In this document: positions 1-7,499 of the stretch, piece by piece
Numbering within the stretch: position 1 is the stretch's first letter
How the letters are laid out: every line of letters starts with the position of its first letter
IMG/VR virus record: IMGVR_UViG_3300025669_000221
Location: 1-21,385 of that record
Strand: one strand, 5' to 3'
DNA length: 21,385 nt
From: a virus
Translations under genes and position numbers: made by a program
The notes under the pieces: model-generated
Database searches by the model: none
Told to the model about the DNA's origin: nothing
Seen by the model: only the letters and a program-made list of their open reading frames with translations

Positions 1-1
1 T

Positions 2-289
2 GTAATTAAAATGGATATAAGAGCAAGCAGAACTGGAAGTAATATTAAAATAGGGTTTCATGATTCTGGTGGAACCACAACAGAGCATACAGCAAATATA
101 GCTTCAGCAAATGAGTGGCAAACAGAAGATATAGATATTTCAGGTGTAGCAAACGCTGATAAAGATGCAATAGATAGTATAATTGTAACGATAACTAACG
201 CAGACGCATTAAATACTTTCTATATAGATAATGTATATGCAACGATACCAACGTTAGGTAATGCGATAGACTTTGGAGCTAACTTTTAG
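2..289 (+). CDS. Virion structural protein, C-terminal end (5' truncated)
   Basis: The reading frame is open from the left edge of the window, so the ATG at 11 is probably internal and only about the last 95 residues are seen. The fragment is a soluble beta-strand-rich sequence with alternating polar and hydrophobic residues. Its ending (IDSIIVTITNADALNTFYID, then NVYA) resembles the last strands of jelly-roll or carbohydrate-binding-module-like domains found on phage capsid decoration and tail proteins. It ends with TAG, which overlaps the AGGAGG ribosome binding site of the adaptor gene, so the two are cotranscribed. Role in the virion is inferred from the neighbours; the exact family is not identified. 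Confidence 0.6.
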   Translation, partial: VIKMDIRASRTGSNIKIGFHDSGGTTTEHTANIASANEWQTEDIDISGVANADKDAIDSIIVTITNADALNTFYIDNVYATIPTLGNAIDFGANF

Positions 290-299
290 GAGGTGTAAA

Positions 300-962
300 T
301 TGACACGTAAAGAAATAAGAGACTTAACACGCAAGAGATTAGGTGAGACAACTGCTGCTTTCTGGACTGATGTAGAGCTTAATACTTGGATTAATGATGC
401 TGGTTCAGAGATAGCTATTGCTACTAAATGTCTTAAAAGTAATGCTTATCTTACGACAGTTGAAGATACAGCAGAGTATCTTTTGACTGCTGTTGCTTCT
501 GGTATCAATATGATTTCAGATGTATACCTATATCTGAATGGTACTACTTGGGAAAAGCTCATACCAACATCCAGAAATGAACTTGATATATTCTTCCCGG
601 GTTGGAGAAGTGCTGATAGTGGTACACCTGACCATTACTATTGGGATAGGGAGGAGAACTTATTTGGAATCTATTTAAAACCCAACAGTGATAACTCGGG
701 TACTGATTATGTAAGAGCGTACTTCTCTAAAGACTATACTGATGTCAGTAGTGATGATTCTACCCCTGCATTACCGGAGTTCTTGCATATGGCTATGTCA
801 GACTATACTACAGCGTTGGGTTATGAACAGCGTGGGTATGGGGATAAAGCCAACGATGCCTGGTCTAAATATCACCAACGCTTACAAGGGTATCATACTA
901 TTAGAAACACAGAGAGAACAGAAGATGAGGAAATTATTATGAAACCGGAGAGAAATCTATAA
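300..962 (+). CDS. Head-tail adaptor protein (SU10-adaptor-like)
   Basis: This 220-aa protein would sit below the portal ring and join the head to the tail. The N-terminus (LTRKEIRDLTRKRLGETTAA, then FWTDVELNTWINDA) has the pattern of SU10-type phage adaptor proteins: a helix with charged residues, a short loop, then a Trp-Thr-Asp-x-Glu-Leu segment leading to Trp-Ile-Asn-Asp-Ala. A C-terminal helical part (roughly residues 155-205) follows a beta-rich middle. I chose the TTG at 300 because AGGAGG at 288-293 lies 6 nt before it; an in-frame ATG at 273 would overlap the previous gene and has no ribosome binding site. The stop overlaps the next start as TAATG, which suggests translational coupling to the nozzle-like gene. 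Confidence 0.75.
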   Translation: MTRKEIRDLTRKRLGETTAAFWTDVELNTWINDAGSEIAIATKCLKSNAYLTTVEDTAEYLLTAVASGINMISDVYLYLNGTTWEKLIPTSRNELDIFFPGWRSADSGTPDHYYWDREENLFGIYLKPNSDNSGTDYVRAYFSKDYTDVSSDDSTPALPEFLHMAMSDYTTALGYEQRGYGDKANDAWSKYHQRLQGYHTIRNTERTEDEEIIMKPERNL

Positions 963-3199
963 TGCCACTTACAAGCCAGATACAGAGCTTCTACATTAAG
1001 AAGTTTGCTGGTCAGAATACGAAAGTAGAAGAACAGGAACTTCCTATAGAACAGGCTATTAAAGCTCAGAACTGTGAGTTTGAACCAGAGTTGGGTTCTA
1101 TATCTAAACGTTCACCGTTGGCTTATTACAACACTTCAACGTTGGGTGCTAATCCGATATTGTCTATGTATAGGTTTTATAAGTCTGATGGCACTATCAA
1201 GCTCGTAACTTCTTACGATTCTACTATCAAGGTTGGTACAGATGCTTCGGGTGCATTCACGAGTATACGTACAGGTATGACTGCAGGTAAAAGACATTCT
1301 TTTGTTACTTACAAGGATATACTCATAGGTTCAAACGGATATGATAATCCGTGGTGTTATGATGGTGCCGACAATGTAACGTGGGAGCTTGGTTCCGCTA
1401 AGGCTGTCTTAACAGCAGGTGGTACTAATTTAGATAGTGGTGCAGCTTATTATTATGCAGTTACTATTAACGCTGATGCTTTTATATGCGGTGCTGTTAG
1501 TAACACAGTCACTACAGACGCAGGTAATCGTAAGGTTACTTTATCTAATATACCGTTGGGTCCAGCAGGGACAACCAATCGTAAGATATTCCGCACAGAA
1601 GGTGATGGCAGTACACTTAAGTTGTTGGCTACTATTGCAGATAATACTACTGTTACCTATGTAGATGACATAGCTGATGGTTCATTAAGCGACACTATGG
1701 GTGCTGTAACAGACGATATGCCTTTAGGCAACCTGCTTAATATCCATAGAGAAAGATTGTTTATATCTGGTGACCCAAGTAATCCTAACCGTATTTATTA
1801 TTCTAACCCATATCTGCCTCATTACATTGCACAGACTACAGACGTAGATTATATGGAAATAGAGAAAGATGACAATGATGAAATAGTAGGGATACCTATG
1901 CAGTTAGGTATATTATTATGTATAAAGAAAAACACCATAAGGAAAGTGCATGTTACAACTCCAGTTAGTGGCTACTCTCCATCCACCTGGTACGCGGATG
2001 ATCCTATAGCTTTTATAGGTTCACCTGCTAAGTGGTCTATTATCCAAACTCCTTATGGTGTTGTTTTTCAAGGTTGGGACCATTGGTATTTATTCAATGG
2101 TGTTAAAGCTGAACCCATTATAGACCAATTTGATACAGACGATATACTATCTGCTCGGTATGCTGAGACAGCGTGTCATTTTAATAAAGGTATTTTATAT
2201 ATTGCTTATACAGACGCTACAGATGCTAACCAGTATCATGACAGGGTAGCACGCTATAACTTCAAGAGGCAGACCTTAGCTGTTGACCTACTGAACGTAG
2301 CCAGCTTTACATCTTTTACTGGTGATGATGAATCAGGAGAAACCTATTATGGAGATAGCGTAAATGGTTTCGTGTATATGGCTCGTAAAGCAAACCTTTC
2401 TATTAGGTACAGAACCAAGACTCAGCTGGAGACTGGCACTACAGATGATATAGTTATATCTGGAGAAGAAGATGCACCTCAGATGGAGATAGCTCGAGAT
2501 GATATAATAGATGACCTTACAGGCATTATAGATGATTTGGTCGGTACTATTAACATGGGAGATACAGATGGCACAGTTACATTCCCGTCTATAGAGGTTA
2601 ATGCTGGTACGTTAGGTAAGATGTATTGGAACGTTAGGGAGCATAATGATGCTGACACTGTATATGCTCATACTCGGGTAGGAGCTGATAAGGCTGCTTG
2701 TGAAGCTGCAGGTTGGAGTGCTGCGTTAACTTTATCCGGGCAAGATATAACTTCTACTGCTAATCTTTGGATACAGGTTAAGTTTGAGTTCACTGCTAAC
2801 TCTACTGCTGGTTCTCCTGTTATGTATTATGCTGATGGTTTTGTGTGGAGGTTCACTTATACGAGAGATTATGGTACTACTACTGCAGAAGATTCAGTTG
2901 AATTTACTTATAGGATAGGATTTAGAAACTTAGATTCGCCTGCTGTAGATAAGGTGTTTAAAAAGTTATTCAGTTCTCATGAAGGTACAGCAGGTGATTT
3001 TGAGATACGTTGGTATACGGAGAACTCTAGCGGTACGTTTACAATTCCGCTATCAACATATCCTGCTAATTGGAGTACGTTCTTCCCGTCTAACGCTTTC
3101 GGTAAGAAGATAGACATAGAGTGGTATAAGAATGATTTGGAAGATTTTAAGGTTAAAGAATTAACGGGGATATATACCCCCGAGCCACTAATAATATAA
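962..3199 (+). CDS. Tail nozzle / tail-hub-like structural protein
   Basis: The 745-aa product is almost entirely beta-rich and has no membrane segments. Placement directly after the adaptor, the length, and two features match nozzle (stabilisation/tail tubular B-like) proteins of short-tailed phages: an early Gly-Ser-Ile-Ser-Lys-Arg-Ser-Pro stretch near residues 45-52, where the family describes the beta-propeller entry, and a segment around residues 265-285 (RLFISGDPSNPNRIYYSNP). The family closes the end of the stubby tail and carries the fibres. The C-terminal 250 residues (from about residue 500) look like a separate fibre-type beta domain. It shares TAATG with the adaptor gene and is followed by AAGGAGG for the next gene. 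The specific family assignment is by pattern and context, not by a profile search. Confidence 0.65.
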   Translation: MPLTSQIQSFYIKKFAGQNTKVEEQELPIEQAIKAQNCEFEPELGSISKRSPLAYYNTSTLGANPILSMYRFYKSDGTIKLVTSYDSTIKVGTDASGAFTSIRTGMTAGKRHSFVTYKDILIGSNGYDNPWCYDGADNVTWELGSAKAVLTAGGTNLDSGAAYYYAVTINADAFICGAVSNTVTTDAGNRKVTLSNIPLGPAGTTNRKIFRTEGDGSTLKLLATIADNTTVTYVDDIADGSLSDTMGAVTDDMPLGNLLNIHRERLFISGDPSNPNRIYYSNPYLPHYIAQTTDVDYMEIEKDDNDEIVGIPMQLGILLCIKKNTIRKVHVTTPVSGYSPSTWYADDPIAFIGSPAKWSIIQTPYGVVFQGWDHWYLFNGVKAEPIIDQFDTDDILSARYAETACHFNKGILYIAYTDATDANQYHDRVARYNFKRQTLAVDLLNVASFTSFTGDDESGETYYGDSVNGFVYMARKANLSIRYRTKTQLETGTTDDIVISGEEDAPQMEIARDDIIDDLTGIIDDLVGTINMGDTDGTVTFPSIEVNAGTLGKMYWNVREHNDADTVYAHTRVGADKAACEAAGWSAALTLSGQDITSTANLWIQVKFEFTANSTAGSPVMYYADGFVWRFTYTRDYGTTTAEDSVEFTYRIGFRNLDSPAVDKVFKKLFSSHEGTAGDFEIRWYTENSSGTFTIPLSTYPANWSTFFPSNAFGKKIDIEWYKNDLEDFKVKELTGIYTPEPLII

Positions 3200-3209
3200 G
3201 GAGGTTACA

Positions 3210-3935
3210 ATGGCAGACCAATGGATGCGAGGAGCAGGAACAGATGCATTACAAGGGGATGAAGCGGATGGTGCTTCTAAAATAGCTTCAAATGCTACAG
3301 CTTACCTACAAGACCCTTTAGATAGGTGTCTTCATGGGTATATTAATGGATGTAAGGTAGCTTATGCTTCAGCTTCTACAGTTACGGTGGGTGTAGGAGC
3401 ATGTATAGCCGCTAATTCTACTGGTCTTATCCATCAGATGAGACGTAATACTTCTGCTGTAACGGTAGATATTACTACCGACTTAGATACGGGTTCTGAG
3501 GCGGTGAGCACGAGGTACTACGTGTGGGCTATACAAGATGCAGATACTACTACATTTACTTGTAAGATGTCTCTATCCGCTACATTCCCTACTGGAGTTA
3601 CGTATTCAGTTCTTCTCGGGGAGTTGTATAACAATGCTGCTGGAGATATAGAACAAGTTAAGAGCAGTTGGAGTAGAGAGAGTATTGGGATACTTACAGG
3701 TACTGTCGCTCATGCAGGAACGATACCTTTGCCGGATGGATTTACAGAAGCACAATGTAAATGGTTTGTTAGTATCAATGCTCTCGTAGCTTCTCAAGAC
3801 CAACACGCAACTCGTGCAGAGAATTTAAGTTGTAGTGCAGACGGAACAAGGGTTGTTACAATATCGGAGTTAGGTGGTAACGGAATAATTGCAGCTAATG
3901 GAACAGCTAACTACTTTATTATAGGAATAAAATAA
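3210..3935 (+). CDS. Putative tail fibre / receptor-binding structural protein
   Basis: A 241-aa protein with a good ribosome binding site (AAGGAGG, about 7 nt upstream). The N-terminal 45 residues are polar and probably helical (Ala-Gly-Thr-Asp-Ala-Leu); the rest is rich in Thr, Ser, Ala and Val and reads as successive beta strands. The middle (about residues 95-145; VSTRYYVWAIQDADTTTF, then a Gly-Val-Thr-Tyr-Ser-Val-Leu-Leu-Gly-Glu-Leu motif) resembles the repeated module seen in many phage fibre proteins in which a physical quantity domain ends in LGEL. The position between the nozzle-like protein and further small fibre genes supports a fibre role. It ends as TAATG with the next gene. No specific family is recognised. 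Confidence 0.55.
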   Translation: MADQWMRGAGTDALQGDEADGASKIASNATAYLQDPLDRCLHGYINGCKVAYASASTVTVGVGACIAANSTGLIHQMRRNTSAVTVDITTDLDTGSEAVSTRYYVWAIQDADTTTFTCKMSLSATFPTGVTYSVLLGELYNNAAGDIEQVKSSWSRESIGILTGTVAHAGTIPLPDGFTEAQCKWFVSINALVASQDQHATRAENLSCSADGTRVVTISELGGNGIIAANGTANYFIIGIK

Positions 3936-4234
3936 TGGCTATATTAGATGACATAACAGCATTTGACGAAGCTAACCTGCCTCTGTTGCAGCAGATACTA
4001 AGGAGCATGCAGGAGGACGCAGCTAACGTTAAATTTGTTACTGAAACACCTACTGCAGATAACTTAGCTACTGGTGAAGTAGCTGTTAAGGATGATGGTT
4101 CTGGAGTTAAGACAGTATATTTTAGAACTCCTGAAGGGAACATAACAACACTACGTGATGGATTTATAGAGAACAGGACGGATGACCCTGCTTCTCCAGT
4201 AACAGGGCAGATATGGCTACGAACCGATTTATGA
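3935..4234 (+). CDS. Small tail-fibre-associated structural protein
   Basis: A 99-aa protein starting on the A of the previous stop (TAATG). An N-terminal helical part (residues 1-33, [15 protein letters not shown]) could trimerise; a beta-rich part follows. Its ending ([13 protein letters not shown]) is a motif common at the ends of phage fibre and head-fibre modules, in which Gly-Gln-Ile-Trp precedes a polar strand. It is cut off from its former partner gene at 4711 by the HNH element. The last five codons (CGA ACC GAT TTA TGA) repeat as AGG ACA GAC TTA TAA just before the ATG at 4711, so this 3' end may have been rebuilt when the element entered. The last two codons overlap the stop codon of the convergent HNH gene. 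Confidence 0.6.
   Translation: MAILDDITAFDEANLPLLQQILRSMQEDAANVKFVTETPTADNLATGEVAVKDDGSGVKTVYFRTPEGNITTLRDGFIENRTDDPASPVTGQIWLRTDL
4220..4234 (+). repeat. Left copy of the RTDL-stop junction
   Basis: Codons CGA ACC GAT TTA TGA end the 99-aa gene. They encode the same Arg-Thr-Asp-Leu-stop as 4697-4711, with every nucleotide difference synonymous (10 of 15 bases match). This marks the left edge of the HNH insertion. Confidence 0.6.
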
Positions 4235-4654
4235 GGTAATATGATGAGCAAAGGCAAACATACGACACTTATTGGAGCAAAACTTTTTCCGAATAATATC
4301 TCTTGTAGAATTAATTTGGAGTTCTTTTCCACATTGAAGACACTTTTTAATAGGCCATTCGTTATTATGATGTCGTTTGTGGTCTGCACCTTTCATACAG
4401 AGCTTAAGGTTTTCTATTCTATTATCGTCTTTAGTATTGTTTATATGATGGATGCACTCATCAGATTCAAGCTTTCTTCCAAGATGCTTCTCCATAACAA
4501 GGCGATGTTCGAGGACATAAGTGTAAGGAGCAATTCTGATACAGATATATCCTTTAGTATGTTTATACCTACCACCTTTCCATCTGTTGTTTTTGGAACC
4601 TTGACTGTGATAACCGATAAGTTTCTTAGCTTCTTCAGTATGTTTGTACCTCAT
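4229..4654 (-). CDS. HNH homing endonuclease
   Basis: The only minus-strand gene in the window, encoding 141 aa. The order of motifs is that of free-standing phage homing enzymes: an N-terminal DNA-binding NUMOD-like start ([19 protein letters not shown] with RWKGG, residues 4-28), then the HNH core with His50-Arg51, His69-His70 and Asn72, Asn78 and Asn82 ([18 protein letters not shown]), then a C-terminal zinc-finger pair, Cys105/Cys108 and Cys126/Cys130. HNH_3-type enzymes nick or cut a target site and spread the element by repair. It has its own promoter (4661-4689) and lies between two fibre genes, so its transcript runs antisense to the 99-aa gene. All key residues are present, so it looks intact. 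Confidence 0.9.
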   Translation of the reverse strand: MRYKHTEEAKKLIGYHSQGSKNNRWKGGRYKHTKGYICIRIAPYTYVLEHRLVMEKHLGRKLESDECIHHINNTKDDNRIENLKLCMKGADHKRHHNNEWPIKKCLQCGKELQINSTRDIIRKKFCSNKCRMFAFAHHITS

Positions 4655-4660
4655 AGGTAT

Positions 4661-4689
4661 ATAGTATGTCAGTACGGAACACTTGTCAA
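4661..4689 (-). promoter_or_regulatory. Promoter of the HNH gene
   Basis: On the minus strand, a perfect -35 box TTGACA (4684-4689) is followed after 17 bp by TACTAT (4661-4666), a 5/6 match to TATAAT (T A n n A T, with C for T at the third place). Only 6 nt separate the -10 box from the ATG at 4654, so transcription would start at or near the start codon, giving a leaderless or nearly leaderless message. No ribosome binding site is seen. Confidence 0.7.
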
Positions 4690-4696
4690 GTACAAA

Positions 4697-4711
4697 AGGA
4701 CAGACTTATAA
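4697..4711 (+). repeat. Right copy of the RTDL-stop junction
   Basis: AGG ACA GAC TTA TAA ends exactly on the A of the next ATG (4711), recreating the TAATG overlap used by other junctions in this block (960-964, 3933-3937). This is probably the ancestral gene end, now separated from its gene by the HNH element. Confidence 0.55.
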
Positions 4712-5409
4712 TGGCAGAATATAATTGGGCAGCTAATCCGTATAGTAGTAACTCTGGTAGTGTATCTTCTTGGGGTACAGGAGGTGACCCTACAAGAATA
4801 ACTAATACTACCTATGGAACTTATGCTAATGCTTTTGACAATAATATGGCTACTTTTTATGGAATTAAAGCATATACGACTATATACTCTCAGCTTTGGG
4901 CAAAATGTATAGTTACTTCTGAATTTGATGAAGCAGAAGATATAGACAATATGGTTATTAAAATACAGGAAACTGGATATGGTACTAGAAACTATGCTAT
5001 CTATTCTCTAGAATATTACGATACTGGATGGAATTTTATTGCTAATGGGACTTCTTTTACTGGAACTTCTACTGTTACTAATACTACTGGTTGGAGTGGT
5101 GTTAATAAAGCTAGGCTTACTGTAGAAGTACGTTATGATTATATAGCTCATTCTGGGCATCTTGACACTTATGCTTACATTTATGAATTACAGGCTTTTG
5201 GAACAAGATACAACGATATAGGACTTAGATTAAAAAACAATTCTACTACTATTAATATAGGTGTTCAAGATTTAGATGGACATAAATTACGAGTTAGCAA
5301 AGATAGTACTACATATGGAATACCTTTACTAACTCCAGGAGATGACGGTGATTCAGGTATTAGGTTTTATGATAATAGTAATGTTAAAGCGTTACCGATA
5401 GCAGATTAA
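4711..5409 (+). CDS. Putative tail fibre / receptor-binding protein
   Basis: A 232-aa beta-rich protein with many Thr, Tyr, Asn and Gly residues. Residues 39-51 (ANAFDNNMATFYG) followed by an aromatic strand recall the start of discoidin-like (F5/8 type C) sugar-binding domains. From about residue 173 a distinct module begins (IGLRLKNNSTTINIGVQDL), ending in a Gly-Asp-Asp-Gly-Asp-Ser turn; such tails recur in phage fibres. I chose ATG 4711, which was coupled to the upstream gene by TAATG before the HNH element entered; a frame-open ATG at 4666 lies inside the element and gives a nonsense-like extension. An AAAAGGA at 4694-4700 offers a weak ribosome binding site. Function is inferred from position and composition. 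Confidence 0.55.
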   Translation: MAEYNWAANPYSSNSGSVSSWGTGGDPTRITNTTYGTYANAFDNNMATFYGIKAYTTIYSQLWAKCIVTSEFDEAEDIDNMVIKIQETGYGTRNYAIYSLEYYDTGWNFIANGTSFTGTSTVTNTTGWSGVNKARLTVEVRYDYIAHSGHLDTYAYIYELQAFGTRYNDIGLRLKNNSTTINIGVQDLDGHKLRVSKDSTTYGIPLLTPGDDGDSGIRFYDNSNVKALPIAD

Positions 5410-5431
5410 TTACAACTAAAGGGAGGACAAC

Positions 5432-6286
5432 GTGAATTGGAAAGAATTTAAGGATGCTTGGAAGGTGGATATTGAAAGCGAAAGAGGCTGGATACCTATG
5501 GTAGCTTCAGCTCTTATAGGAGCAGGTGCTTCTATATATAATTCTAAGAAATCTCTTGATGCTACTCAAGGTGGAGGTATGGCAACTCAGCCTCAGTATT
5601 CGTTTACGGAACCTAGATTAAAGCTTGCATCTGACTTTGCTTCAGGAGCATTACAGAATATGAGTGAGGGTAAGTATCCTCAGTATTACCAAAATGCTAT
5701 GCCAGAACTTAGGGCAGGGATGCAAAGGAATCTTAAAGAATCTTTCTATGGTTCCCCTATGGGTGGACCAGGGGTAATGGGAGGAATCCGTGAGGCGGGT
5801 GCTGCTACAGGCTTAGGTCCAAGTCAGGTTACTGCTCAGACTAATAAGGCCATGTTGGAATATTCTAATAAAGAGAAAGAGATTGATGAATATTTAACTA
5901 GCCTTGGTGTAGGTATAATGCAACGTGATGCTACTCAGTTCACTCAGTTAGCTTCTCAGATGCCTCAAGGACCTGGTTCACAGATGATGCCTGGTTACGC
6001 TACAGGTGCACAGCCTACAGATTATAGTGGGTTAAATGCTATAGCATCAAATTTACCAGATTTTACAAGAAATCAAGGAACTCCTTCTGATATAAATTTA
6101 CCTAATACAGAATTATGGGGTAATCAAAGTCCTATGATGACTATGCCTAATACAGGCATTACTAATTATGGTGGCAGTATGAACACTCCGACTGGGATGG
6201 TGATGCCACAACAGAATTTTACTCCTAATTATAGTGACTATAATTTTAATCCAGGAGGATATACAGGAACAGGATATGGGTATTAA
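5432..6286 (+). CDS. Internal virion / ejection protein (T7 gp14-like position)
   Basis: A 284-aa protein with a GTG start 8 nt after GGGAGG. A hydrophobic stretch at residues 19-37 (GWIPMVASALIGAGASIYN) near the N-terminus is typical of the smallest of the three ejection proteins in short-tailed phages, which insert into the host envelope. The middle is helical (about residues 55-160), and the C-terminal third is low-complexity, rich in Pro, Gly, Met, Asn and Tyr (ending GGYTGTGYGY). The gene is the first of three consecutive internal-protein candidates ending with the giant gene, matching the T7 gp14-gp15-gp16 order. That order and the hydrophobic segment support the call; there is no direct sequence match that I recognise. 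Confidence 0.5.
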   Translation: MNWKEFKDAWKVDIESERGWIPMVASALIGAGASIYNSKKSLDATQGGGMATQPQYSFTEPRLKLASDFASGALQNMSEGKYPQYYQNAMPELRAGMQRNLKESFYGSPMGGPGVMGGIREAGAATGLGPSQVTAQTNKAMLEYSNKEKEIDEYLTSLGVGIMQRDATQFTQLASQMPQGPGSQMMPGYATGAQPTDYSGLNAIASNLPDFTRNQGTPSDINLPNTELWGNQSPMMTMPNTGITNYGGSMNTPTGMVMPQQNFTPNYSDYNFNPGGYTGTGYGY

Positions 6287-6304
6287 TTAAACAAGGAGGA
6301 ACAT

Positions 6305-7498
6305 ATGGCTATAATACCAGCAAGTTTTCAACAGTTACAACCTAACATACCGGTACAACAGAAGTCTCCGTTTGAGGTTATGTCCGGAGCGTTGGGTTCT
6401 TATATGAGTAGTCAAGCAAAGAAGAAGGCTACTGCACAAGAGGCTCAAGATAAGTTATTTATGAATGCGTTTCCTTCTTTATTAAAGCAGGGGAACATAG
6501 GATTTGGTAAGAATCCTTCTGGTAAGACTTTTAACCAAGCTGGAATCGGTGATTTTTATTATAAGCAAGGTGGGGGAGGTCCTCAAGCGTTAGCGGATCT
6601 AATGGAAACTAAATCTAAAACAGCAGAGAACATACAAGATAGGATATCAAGCCAAGCAAAGACTGGTAATCTTCCAGACGAAGACCAGACAGAGCAAACT
6701 GTTTCGATGTATTTTGATAATAAATATAGTGGGCAGATAGGATTTATGAAACTTGAGGCTGAGGCTACAGCACAAGAGACAACATCTGGAGAGTATCTTG
6801 AAAACTTAAAGCTTACCAAGTGGAATCAAATCCAAGAAAGATTAGGTCGAAAAGGAGCTCAGAAAAGATTAACATCTACAGCTAAAGTTCTTGCTACGGG
6901 ATCTAATGAAGCTCTAAGACAAGCTGAGTTGGCAAAACAATACAAGAATAGTCCGACCGCTCAAGCTTTTGGCAAACAAGGATTTTGGGAAAAAGCAGAA
7001 AGACAAGTAGGATTTGAGTTAGATATAGCAGAGCAGAAAACAAACTTTATTGATATAATAACACCAGAAGTAGATAAAATGCGTAAAGAGGGGAAAACAG
7101 ATAGCGAGATAATAAAGGTGCTCAAGTCTATGGAGTGGGATGTAGAAGGTACGATGCTGAGTTTTGATAGGTTAGCGAAAGAATACGGAGTAGATCTTCT
7201 AGAGTTAGGGTTGTCTGACGGAGGAGTGTCTAAGCCTACACAATCTCTTGTAGAACCACTTAGGACTCAGTCAGCAAGAAGTGAAACTCCCCAGCCACAA
7301 AGTGCTCCGTACTACGGCCCTGATGTTACACCTGAAGGTCCAGGTATACTTGGAGATATTGGAGCAAGTGTAGTTAAGGGTATAGCTGCGTGGAGGGCTA
7401 AATCAGCACAAGTAGATGAGGAGGCTAGGATTAAAAGAGAACAGTTAAATGCTGAATATGCATCAGGAGATTCTTCTTTTACTAACTTAATGAGATAA
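6305..7498 (+). CDS. Internal virion / ejection protein (second of three)
   Basis: A 397-aa, mostly helical, charged protein with a clear AAGGAGG ribosome binding site. Residues 20-60 and 100-180 look like long amphipathic helices (SPFEVMSGALGSYMSSQAKK; LEAEATAQET). A Pro/Ser/Gln-rich linker lies near residues 310-345, and a charged helix forms the C-terminus (SAQVDEEARIKREQLNAEYA). There is no signal peptide and no obvious catalytic motif. Its place between the 284-aa protein and the 2424-aa giant, with only one base between its stop and the next ATG (TAATATG), suggests cotranslation and a role in the internal core or ejection channel. Scaffold or another virion role cannot be excluded. Confidence 0.45.
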   Translation: MAIIPASFQQLQPNIPVQQKSPFEVMSGALGSYMSSQAKKKATAQEAQDKLFMNAFPSLLKQGNIGFGKNPSGKTFNQAGIGDFYYKQGGGGPQALADLMETKSKTAENIQDRISSQAKTGNLPDEDQTEQTVSMYFDNKYSGQIGFMKLEAEATAQETTSGEYLENLKLTKWNQIQERLGRKGAQKRLTSTAKVLATGSNEALRQAELAKQYKNSPTAQAFGKQGFWEKAERQVGFELDIAEQKTNFIDIITPEVDKMRKEGKTDSEIIKVLKSMEWDVEGTMLSFDRLAKEYGVDLLELGLSDGGVSKPTQSLVEPLRTQSARSETPQPQSAPYYGPDVTPEGPGILGDIGASVVKGIAAWRAKSAQVDEEARIKREQLNAEYASGDSSFTNLMR

Positions 7499-7499
7499 T

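Noticed and set aside
273-299. ATG 273 as the start of the adaptor
   Set aside because: No ribosome binding site, and it would overlap the previous gene; TTG 300 has AGGAGG at the right distance.
3165-3182. Hairpin CGGGG-(8 nt)-CCCCG before the stop of the nozzle-like gene
   Set aside because: Only 5 bp, no T-run after it, and it lies in coding DNA just before a strong SD; not a terminator.
4666-4710. Upstream in-frame ATG for the fibre gene
   Set aside because: The extension ([14 protein letters not shown]) lies in the HNH promoter and has no ribosome binding site; ATG 4711 fits the ancestral TAATG coupling.
4241-4711. A long + strand frame (156 codons) between the two fibre genes
   Set aside because: It is the antisense of the HNH gene, whose motifs are clear; the + frame has no recognisable content except the final RTDL-stop, which is treated as a junction remnant.
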